A stretch of 64,000 bases of DNA, taken from Tetracentron sinense. Its lineage: Eukaryota; Streptophyta; Magnoliopsida; Trochodendrales; Trochodendraceae. The translations under genes and the position numbers were made by a program. The stretch lies in contig CM026574.1 in NCBI GenBank assembly GCA_015143295.1, positions 16,122,938 to 16,186,937 on the forward strand, in the 5' to 3' direction. Each line of letters starts with the position of its first letter. Position 1 is the stretch's first letter. Shown one piece after another: positions 55,291 through 64,000 of the stretch. Under the pieces are notes generated by a model that saw nothing but the letters and a program-made list of their open reading frames with translations, had not been told where the DNA came from and made no database searches.

Positions 55291-55827
55291 CCTGACCAAT
55301 GTCTACATTAGTAGTAGACTACTAATTACTAACAGGGTCGATGCTTAATTACTAAAAAGTCTAAGATATTTTGATACATAATCAATTGAGTTAATATGCT
55401 TTTATTTTTTTATTTTTTTTTTTAGGGTATCATTTAACTACGGTTAATGGTTAGCTTGGGAGATTGGAGCTCTTGTGGACTCGTGAGTCTAGGGATTGGA
55501 TCTTGGACCTCCCTCAACAGAGAGGTCACACCCCACCACAGGCGCAAGAGAGGTGGAGTGTAGTTAATATGTTCTTAGTAATGTCTAATGAAAATTTATT
55601 AAAAATTAATTTAACAAAAAACAATCTTAAAAATTTATTGTAATTTAATTGTAAAAGAGATATTGTCTTATCGAGTCAGTCTACGAGTACTCTCATATAT
55701 ACACCGGCTATGACTGCTGACCACTAAGGATCAAAATAAATGTTGAGGTAACACACTTTCGAAAAGGAACCAAATCCTCTACAGATTTAACCAGACTTGG
55801 GTAGTCTGGTTCTGCCCCCCCCCCCCC
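55291..55827. other. No gene recognised
   Basis: A G/C-richer patch at 55,456-55,560 (GGATTGGATCTTGGACC, CACCCCACCACAGGCGC) interrupts A/T-rich DNA. Not identified. Confidence 0.35.
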
Positions 55828-56065
55828 AGGTCACCATGTGTCCCTTTTGACACCTCTTAATTGTCGTTAAGATTCACTCACCTTTAGATTCACCCAACCA
55901 TCCTTAGTGTTTGGAAAAAAAATATTAATTATTTTTTAATATTTTAACATTTTTAATATTTGTTTTTAAAACTAAGGATGGTTGTGTGAAGCCTAAAGGT
56001 GGATGAAGCTTAACCACAGTTAAAGGGCATCAAAAGGGACACATGGTGACCTCAAGGGCATGGCG
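55828..56065. mobile_element. Foldback MITE family, copy 11
   Basis: Left: GGTCACCATGTGTCCC, TTGACACCTC, CGTTAAGATTCACTC. Right: CTAAGGATGGTTGTG, CTTAACCACAGTTAAAGGG, GGGACACATGGTGACC, AAGGGCATGG. Clear inverted arms. Confidence 0.7.
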
Positions 56066-56164
56066 GTTGTAACCGTTGAGGATTTAGTTCCTTTTACAAA
56101 AAAAGGAAGCCAAGCTACAATGAGATGTCACACTTCCTATTTTAATCTTGAGTCCTGAGAAGCC

Positions 56165-56335
56165 CAAGTGTCCCGGCCGTGTCCTTTTTAACCTCTGTTT
56201 AACCATGCTTAAGCTTAAAAAAATTAAAATTAATAATTTTGTTTTTTCTAAAAAATCATGACTAGATTGCTTAAACCTAAGAGTTAACCACATTTGACGG
56301 AAAAGGGGTTGAACCAATGAGGTCACTAGGGTCAG
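56165..56335. mobile_element. Foldback MITE family, copy 12 (same subgroup as copy 2)
   Basis: GTGTCCTTTTTAACC, TTTAACCATGCTTAAGC, and an inverted arm with GCTTAAACCTAAGAGTTAACC and AATGAGGTCAC. Confidence 0.5.
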
Positions 56336-56679
56336 CCAAGCCGACATTGCAATCCGTTTTCCTTTTTCCTTTCAGCTGAAATGACTTGGTGAGGACAAGG
56401 ACCAATAGTCCACTCCTCAGCCCCAGGAGGATTATTGGTCTTCCTTATGGTACAATCATTGCCTTCACACTATTATTGGCTATATTTAAATCTTTTATGT
56501 GAATTCTAAGAATAATTTCTTAAAATGATACTGAAAATTGAATTTATAATCATTCATATTAGTCTTAGTCTGTTTACCTCCTACCAAAAAAAATAAAAAA
56601 TAAAATATTAGTCTTAAGAGTCCCTCATGCAAGTCTAACATTGATTATAAAAGAAATTCATGATTCTCATAGAATGGTT
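56336..56679. other. Non-coding spacer
   Basis: A 38-bp foldback (CCAATAGTCC...GGATTATTGG) at 56,403-56,442 is the only structure seen. Confidence 0.4.
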
Positions 56680-57000
56680 ACGGTTGGTATAGTTTTTATA
56701 AAAAATATTAAATAAAATAATTAATATTTATTTTTTTTCTAAAAATAGGATGGGTTGGGCATGGTAATAGTTCTTGGAAAAAAATATTAAATAAAATAAT
56801 TAATAATTTTTGTTTCTAAAAATCAAGGATGGGCTACGGTTAGTAATAGGTTTTAGAAAAAAAAATTATATAAAATAATTAATATTTTTTCTCCTAAAAA
56901 TCAAGAATGGGTATGAAAACCTTTAAGGGTAAGTGATTTTTAACCACAGTTAAATGATATCAAAAGGGACACGTTGACACCACAGGGACATAATGGATTT
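56680..57000. mobile_element. Foldback MITE family, copy 13, with repeated arm
   Basis: Three partial right-arm units (AAATCAAGGATGGG-like at about 56,738, 56,818 and 56,900) precede one full arm (TTTTTAACCACAGTTAAATG, AAAAGGGACACG, AGGGACATAATGG). Like copy 7, an arm has been multiplied in tandem. Confidence 0.5.
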
Positions 57001-57223
57001 GGTTCCAAAAAAAAAAAATGAGGGAGGGGAGCATGTCTCTACAAAAAATATCTAATTGGGATATTCTCTGAGATATCTACTGTTCTGGTAGAACTCCGAA
57101 TTTATCATTCTGGACATTCGTGTTATTTATTAAATTCTATAGAAATATGTGTTTAATTTTAATGCGATTAAGCGTATAAAATTAATGTGAAACGTATGCA
57201 TTTTAAAATCCAAATAAATCACT

Positions 57224-57782
57224 TAGGCCATGTTTGGTTGCACTTCCGTTTTTTGTTTTTTTGTTTTTAAAAACAAATTTTGAAAATTTTTACAAAAAAC
57301 ATGTTTGGTAAACATGTTTCTGCTTTTTGTTTTTAAAAATTAGTAACAAAATTTTTGAAAATAAGGTAACAAAATTTTTTTACTACTTCTGTTTTTGAAA
57401 ACAAAATAGAAAACACGAACCCACCATCACCACCACCACCCACACTACCACAAAACTACCACTACCACCACTACCCACCTCCACCGCCACCGTCACCACC
57501 ACCACCACCACCCAGCACCACAATACTACCATCACCAACATGCACCACCACCGTCACACCACCACTTCTCACCACCCACCATCACCTCCACCACCAACCA
57601 CCACAATACAACCACCACCACAATACTACCACCACCACTACGACTACACCACTACTCACCACCCACCACCACCACTCACTACAATCCACCACCACCACCA
57701 CCACCACCACCACCACACCACCATCACTACCACCCACCACCACACACCACCACCACAATACTACCACCACCACTGCCACTAC
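57224..57782. mobile_element. MITE end plus 360-bp CCA microsatellite
   Basis: GGCCATGTTTGGTTGCACTT and T/A-rich foldbacks (TTTTTAAAAAC) lead into (CCACCA)n from 57,420 to 57,782. The same MITE type at 54,604 leads into GGT repeats. The 100-codon His/Pro/Thr frame across it is not a gene. Confidence 0.6.
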
Positions 57783-59705
57783 ACTTCCAATTACATTATC
57801 CCTAATGGACCTTCGAGATTATTTATACTATCTAACTCATAGCTCATTGCACATCATCCGGGTTTCCAAGACTTCTGATTAAGTCATGAGAAACTTTTTC
57901 TCATGTAAAATATTTTAAAAAAAACTTTGATAAATATAATATCTTTTAATAAAATTATTTTTTAAAACTTATTTTGATTTCAAAATCACCTGCGCAGAAT
58001 TTATACTTAATCAACTATCTTACCCGGAACTTAAATAATCTCTCAAATTAATGAGCATGGATTTCTTGTTTGAAATTCATCATGACTCAAACACCTTTCT
58101 GACTATCCAACTGTCACTGTATTGTATTCCCTAACGTAGAAAATGTTTTGGTAGAATCAAAACAGTTAGATCATTGCTCAGTCATAAATGAACTCATCAG
58201 ATCTAAGGATCATTGAAACTGTTCAATGTGAATGAGAGACTAACTATCTGATAGTATGTTAATACAAGAGGTCTCTCATTGTATACAATCAATCAGTGTA
58301 CATTTAAGCACCCATATACTGATGTGTAGTCTCCACTACAATAGTTCGAGATAGAACTACATCTCAATTATTGAGAACATCTTAGCATTCTGGCAGCCAT
58401 AAAAGTGAAGTGTCCAACTTCACCCATGATTGTAACTATATAAGGTATAAGGAACTGGAAAGTTATATTTGTCTGTGATAATCTAATCACATAACTTTCC
58501 TACAATATATCCTAAGGACTTTTATTGATATTTCATATCGTATAGATCATCTCATGATCATGGTCAATTACTCATAATGAATACACAATAGATTAAGAAT
58601 AAATCTTTATTAACCAAATTAATAAGAATCTCACAATCTAAATGAATTTTCAAGGCATAATGTCTAACACAATATCCTTTCTGATCTGATCTTCCACAGC
58701 AAATAGTGAGTCTAATAACCCAATAAGAGTTATCTCATTCTTGTTTATACTGCAATTCACTATAAACAAGTTGAATGACCGAATGAGTGACTGTAGAATT
58801 GTATTGATTTTGGTGATATGATCCATCTCTCCACCATACATCTCCAGTTCTTTAATATAACTCATCATCATGATGACGTGTTCTCTAACTGAAGTTCACT
58901 CTCTCATCTCGGTGATGAGAAGATATCTTAATGTTGTTTGTTTAACAGACTTATTCTTTACACCAAATATCTCATGTAGGTGTTTGTTTAGCAGACTTAT
59001 TCTCTACACCAAACATCTCATGTAAGTGTTTCAAAATGTCAAAAGTATTATTCATATTCATATGATGATTATACAGAATATTAGATAATGATGCTAACAC
59101 CCAATATGTCTGATTAGAACGATTCCATAAATCAGCTTCAGTCAACAGATCTGATGATGAATCCAGAAGAACTATAGGTTTAGGAGTTGTAAGACATAGG
59201 GTAAGTTATTCAACAGAGAGTACCAAGTATATTCTAAATTTCCAATCAACATAGTTAGTTCCAACTAACTTTTTATCACGAAAAATTTCAGTTAAAGGGT
59301 GAAGGCCTGTCATGATCTAATCAAATAACAAATAAAGATAGTATTAGTGATCTATTAAATTCATTAATTACTATTAGATTATGAGTCTATTTCTAATAGT
59401 ATTGCCAATTTAGGAAGAATTAATTGACATCAAATACCTAGACACTGGCTTAATGTAATCTCACCTTTGGGCGCAACATCATATTGTCTTGAATAGGCAA
59501 ATAGTATTCTCCACTTTCACTCCACTTTCACAGATCTTATTTTGTGAATCTTGGAGCATTCAATCTACTGTCTGATCTATAAGGGATGTTATGCTCACGC
59601 TTTGGCGTTATTGTATGACATCTCTTATTCATGTGCCAACCTACCATGAACCTAATAAACACCTAGCGAAAGCTTACGCTTTGGTGTTGTTGCTCCTACT
59701 ATTTG
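57783..59705 (-). mobile_element. Fragment of the copia A family, antisense
   Basis: Minus-strand order: leader (matching 26,030-26,520, one copy of the 182-bp unit), gag part (MYGGEMDHITKINTILQSL, LLDSLFAVEDQI), then an LTR part starting TGTTAGACATTATGCC that matches 40,893-41,765. It has no integrase or reverse transcriptase. It is a broken derivative of the same family as 25,900-42,967. Confidence 0.75.
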
Positions 59706-59918
59706 CTCAAAAATCAAAGTTCAAAAAAATGAATCCCCTAAGCAACTGAGTGTTACTCTCCTTTGGTTATACACACATCAGATGAATACTTGGCTACGCA
59801 ATGATGTATAAGAGACCAACAACCCTTCATAAGTCGGGCACTTTTGGAGTGGTTGAGTGGGTTTACCCTTGCAGCACCCTAGCAAAACCCTTAGGTTTGA
59901 TTGTGTGCATGTGTTTAG

Positions 59919-60467
59919 TAGGGGTGGTTATCAAACAAAGATGCTCATTAAAAACTCGAGCTCGGCTCATTAAAAACTCGAGCTCGTTCGCTTATTTAGT
60001 AAACAAGCTAAGCTCAAGCTTGATTTTCGAGCTCGTTTAGTTAACAAGTCAAGCTTGAACATGTCCCTACTCGGCTAGTTAATCGCTCGACTCGATTATA
60101 TAATAATTTATTATAATATCTAAATATATTTACTTCATTTAAACTCTATAATTAAGTATATTTATTATATACTAGAAAGATTAATAATATATACTGTATT
60201 TTACATAATAAGAATATTTTTTATACAATTATGAACTCTTTCTAAGATTTTAGATAACATTGTAATTTTTGTACCTAAACGAGGATAATAAAATAAAATT
60301 TAAACCTAATAAATAGTTATATCTAATGAATCAAGTTGCTCGCGAATAGCTCGTGTGTTAAAGCTCGAGCTCATTTATTTAATAAACAACTCAAGCCCAA
60401 GCTTGATTTTTGAGCTCGTTTACTTAATAAACAAGCTTGAACATCACTCAGCTCGATAACACCCCTA
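59919..60467. mobile_element. hAT-like element with GCTCGAG repeats, copy 2
   Basis: The ends AGGGGTGGTTATC and GATAACACCCCTA match copy 1 at 11,744-12,396, and much of the body aligns. TGCATGTG (59,907) and TGCATTTG (60,471) may be the 8-bp duplication. Non-coding. Confidence 0.75.
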
Positions 60468-60724
60468 GGATGCATTTGTTTGGCGAGAAAGTGAGTGAAA
60501 GAAAGGAGAATAAAAAAAATGAAAAAGAAAAGAAATTAAAATTTTCTTACAAAAGAATCATCGGATAGAGTTTTTTGAAGAAAGTTTGTTTTTATTGAGA
60601 AAGTACAAGAAAGTGTAAGAAAATAAAAGTGTGTTTCGTGCAAACTAAATGTAAGAAAAGTACAAGAAAACATACGTTTCTTTTATTTTCCTTCACTTTC
60701 TCGCCAAACGAATACACCCCTAGT
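60464..60724. mobile_element. MITE with TTTGTTTGGCGAGAAAGTGA ends, abutting the hAT-like element
   Basis: CTAGGATGCATTTGTTTGGC faces the opposite-strand CTAGGGGTGTATTCGTTTGG. Both continue GCGAGAAAGTGA. About 260 bp of A/G-rich foldback. It shares the CTAG junction with the previous element. Confidence 0.6.
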
Positions 60725-60951
60725 GTTTAGGTGTTCTTCCCAAAAACTAATGTTCAAAACATAGAGAGAGGTGGAGAAATAAAAAAGAAAATGTTCCTAA
60801 CTTTCAAAATCAGTAACCTTGCACCTATATGGTTACTCACTTGCTCCAGCAATAAGGAGTAACCCCATCCGGGTCACTCAGTTTTGAGTCTCTTTGGGTG
60901 GGGTGGTTGATGTGCTTGCCAATTTTCTAACCTAACTAGTAGTGGAGGTTG

Positions 60952-60954
<3 letters not shown>

Positions 60955-60996
<42 letters not shown>
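60955..60996. repeat. (ATT)n microsatellite
   Basis: About 14 uninterrupted units of TTA. Confidence 0.9.
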
Positions 60997-60997
<1 letters not shown>

Positions 60998-61479
60998 CTC
61001 ACTATAGCATTCTACTATCAAAACACAATCAATTTTTAAGATTTATTTTGAATACAAAAAAATTGTTTTTTAATAGTTTTTATTAGACAAAATTAACCTA
61101 ATATTATATCATACGATATAAGAAGATTTTATTATATCTAATCTATCTAATAAAGTAATTTTATTACTCTATTTACTTAAAATTGTAAGTTTATTACTAA
61201 TGGGCTCCACTATCTCATATCTTTACTAATATAAAGAGGATGCTCATGTTCATGTTCAAAACATTGATCGAATCTTTTTCAATTTCAAAACTACATTTGC
61301 TTTTATCTCATTTTCTTCTTATAGAGGTCTTACCATAGATGAAATTTTGCAAAATTCTCAAACTACCTTTATCATTGTCATTATATAAGACAAATACTTA
61401 ATTGATTGTTTGCTTGATTCTCATATTACCCCTCACTCATCTATCTACTAAGCTTGAATTTTTCTACAGTTATAATTAG

Positions 61480-61712
61480 ACTCTTACCCTTTAACTATGG
61501 TTAATATTCACTCACCCCTAAGGTTTACCCATTTATCCTTGGATTTTTTTTTTAATTATCTCTATGAATTATTGAATTTTAATTGTTAAAAAAAATTTAA
61601 TATTTTTTTCTAAAAACCAAGTATAGGTGGGTGAACTCTAGGGGTAGATGAATCTTAACCACAATTAAGGGGTGTCAAAGGAGACACATGACAACCTCAA
61701 GGACATAACGAG
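61480..61712. mobile_element. Foldback MITE family, copy 14
   Basis: Left: CCTTTAACTATGGTTAATATTC, TTATCCTTGG. Right: CCAAGTATAGGTGGG, AATCTTAACCACAATTAAGG, GGAGACACATGACAACC. Confidence 0.65.
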
Positions 61713-61714
61713 AC

Positions 61715-61940
61715 TTCAACTGTGGTAAAGATTCATCGACCCCTTGGGTTCACCCACTTATTCTTGGTTTTTAGAAATAAAAATATTAATTTCTTTTAAA
61801 TTAACCTTGGTTAAAATCATTAACTCCTAGCTAGGGTAAAAAAAAATCATGTCTTTTTTAAAAACCAATGATAAGTGGGTGAACCCTAGGGGTGGGTGAT
61901 TCGTAATCACAGTTAAATAGTGCTTAAAGGGACTCTTACA
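61715..61940. mobile_element. Foldback MITE family, copy 15, directly adjacent to copy 14
   Basis: Left: CAACTGTGGTAAAGATTC, CTTATTCTTGG. Right: CCAATGATAAGTGGG, CGTAATCACAGTTAAATAG, AAAGGGAC. The two copies are nearly back to back. Confidence 0.6.
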
Positions 61941-63804
61941 AATTTATTTTATTTTTTGTGATAAATAACATAGTCTATAGTCTAGTACCTACAAAACCCT
62001 TAGGTACGAAATGAATGTACTTTTTTTTTGTTGTTCGAACACAATGACAACACAAGGCGAAGCTGGAAGCAATTATAAAAAAAAGTCACACGCACTCACA
62101 CTCATCCCCACATATATATTCATCTCATCTCATCACACGAAGCTTCACACTACAAGACACCTCAAAACAGGTACCAATCATACAAGAGCATGAGGAACTT
62201 TAAAAAGACGAGTGGTCAAAATGTAAACATCCAATGTAAGACTAAATACAAAGCTTTTTCCTTTTTTTTTTTTTAGTAGAATACAACACCACAAGATGAA
62301 CCTGTAGGCAATTACTAAGAAAACTCACATGAGTGTACTTTCTTAACAAAAATAATACTTCTTATTTCTTACTTTGATAGATTTCTCTGTCCGTCTGACT
62401 TCTGAGTTTAGCGTATGTTAGTTACATGATAATATTTCACCCAATTTTTTTTAAAAGGAAGCACATAACATTAAATATCATTTTTATAATTGCCATGCCA
62501 AGTCACCTTCAAATTATTTTAAGAGCAATAGTTCGCTCCACAGGCAAGGAGCAAACTATTGCTCTTGGCTCTCACAAAACTGCCCTGCCTTGACTCAGGT
62601 TAATTTCTAATCTTAAAGTTAAATTTTTTTTATTTCGTTTTTCTACATATAAAGGGTAGATGGGTCTTAACAACAGAAGAGTTTAATCTTTTTTTTATTA
62701 TTATTGATTTTGTGTGTACGGCATTTGAATTATGTCATCATTCCATCACCACATGACAGATTCAGGCCAAAGGGTCCTTCACCACGTGCCGGAATCTTCT
62801 CAAATTCACACGACTGCAAATCCATGAAAGAAATCAACAGTAAAACCCTCTCGAGACCCCATCTGATGCAATTCGGAATTTTGTGGCAGCAACAGCTGTT
62901 GGTTCAATTTCATGGGCAAGGCCCATCTTTTGTTATGCGTATTGGCTATGCTCCTCCACAGGAAACTATCCGAGCCCATTCTCTGGCTCGAGCCTCAGTC
63001 AAGTCGGGCATTTATGGTACTCATTGTATTGGCACCTTTTAATGTTATATATTCTGGATTACCAAAAAAAAAAAAATTAATCCTAATTTCTAATCGCGTG
63101 TGACAATAATTTCAAAATTATAAGTTGCATGCTAGCCTTACTCTCATGCATTCTCTAATTAGCCATAAACCAACACTTACTAAAGCAACGCAAGGGTAGG
63201 TGATAGGTTTTTAGCTGAAAGGAAAGAGGATGTGTTGGAATTTGGCTAAGAGTGGGATTGGGGATAAAACAAAATTCCCAACTTTTTAAAGTTACCCTAT
63301 TATGTGTAGAGTGGGTAGGCCTGTTAAAAAAAAACCTTTAACAAATGTACTCTGCCCAAATCTTCTCCATTAGGGTAAGGTAAGGGCCTAGTCAATTCAA
63401 GCCCTTGAATGGTTAAGGTAGATTTAGGGACCTATCCTTATAAGTAGTAAGGGCAAGGTTAGGGCTTACCCATAACGCCTTGTCCCGATCGACCATGCCC
63501 TTTTACAATCATACCCTAATCCTACCCCTTAAAATCCTAATCTTAATCCCTTTAAATCGTAACACCAAGTCCTTGATTGACTGACTCCTAATCCTACATT
63601 GAGATTATTTATAACGTTGTCATTTCAACTTTATTTTGTTGTAAAGATAGGTTCTATTTATCTATTTTTATATTTATTTTATTTCAATTGAAATATCTGT
63701 TTGGTTAGCACTCGGTGTAAAAGGAATCTTGTCATCTCGAATTTAAAAACAAAAAACTCGTTTTCAAATTATTATTTTTCCACCATGTGACCCTACCCTA
63801 CCAT

Positions 63805-64000
63805 CACTACAAGAAATCGGCTCATCACCCACGGTTTGTTTCCGTAACCGTAGGTAATAGGTAGAACGAATCATAACCTTTTAACGTGTGATCATATGTC
63901 GTATCATATATCACGATTATTTGATAAAACCGCAATTGTATAATTGTGAGTTTTTAAAACCGAACGATGATTGTAACTCAAAAAAAAAACTGAATTAGAT
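63805..64000 (+). mobile_element. CACTA (En/Spm) transposon terminus, runs off the window
   Basis: CACTACAAGAAATCGG at 63,805 is the standard CACTA end. It is followed by subterminal short repeats (CCCACGGTTTG, CCGTAACCGTAGG, AAAACCGCAATTG, TAAAACCGAACGATG) as expected for binding sites in this superfamily. It interrupts the duplicated block, whose last shared bases are just before it. Confidence 0.75.

Larger units (their letters stand above)
60730..63804 (+). repeat. Right copy of the collinear duplicated block
   Basis: It matches 2,590-6,600 in islands as listed for that feature. It contains an ATT microsatellite, foldback copies 14 and 15, and one arm of the GCTAGCC MITE (63,128-63,260), none at the same place as in the left copy. 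Overlapping frames at 62,704-63,103 are not conserved in the left copy and are not called. Confidence 0.65.

Noticed and set aside
57540-57842. 100-codon His/Pro/Thr-rich frame
   Set aside because: It is the translation of a CCA microsatellite; no start context or conserved domain.
62704-63103. Three overlapping frames near the right edge
   Set aside because: They overlap in different frames, have no known motif, and the shared island with 5.46-5.64 kb is not conserved as protein.

Overview
The window is AT-rich plant nuclear DNA from a flowering plant. The evidence is a six-exon laccase gene with GT-AG introns, Ty1/copia and Ty3/gypsy LTR elements with plant-type primer sites and plant-only accessory domains, Helitron-like ends, a CACTA end, and many MITEs. 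The species cannot be named from the sequence.

Only one host gene looks whole: a laccase on the minus strand (50,281 down to 44,738; 108+152+245+129+945+131 coding bases, 569 residues). All ten copper ligands are present, and a TATA box lies just upstream. Its introns and promoter have collected small transposons: a MULE-type MITE with a 9-bp target duplication, hAT-like MITEs, a long foldback and a tRNA-like relic.

Layout. 1-13.9 kb: no recognisable gene; dense small elements (foldback MITEs, hAT-like MITEs, Helitron-like ends, tandem repeats). 13.9-21.2 kb: an old Ty3/gypsy-type element with LTRs at both ends, no visible polymerase, an antisense coding relic, and a solo LTR of another family inserted in it. 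21.3-24.05 kb: a hAT-like element holding a cluster of Helitron-like elements. 25.9-43.0 kb: an old copia element split by a younger SIRE-type copia element (28,797-39,420, 5-bp target duplication GGATC, two similar LTRs, and an extra 3' open frame with its own promoter-like module). 43.1-44.5 kb: a hAT-like MITE and unassigned DNA. 44.7-50.4 kb: the laccase. 50.6-64 kb: MITEs, a second copy of the solo-LTR family, a large CCA microsatellite, an antisense fragment of the older copia family, more foldbacks, and a CACTA terminus running off the right edge.

Four patterns are most worth a second look. First, a foldback family has about 15 copies in this one window. Second, arrays of near-palindromes of the CCGATCGATCGG type lie just upstream of the TATA box in LTRs of different families, and again before the accessory ORF of the SIRE-type element. 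Third, the left (2.6-6.6 kb) and right (60.7-63.8 kb) ends of the window are collinear copies of one block. Fourth, a tail-to-tail Helitron-like cluster sits inside a hAT-like element. All similarity statements are by-eye comparisons within the window; family names come from recalled motifs, not searches.
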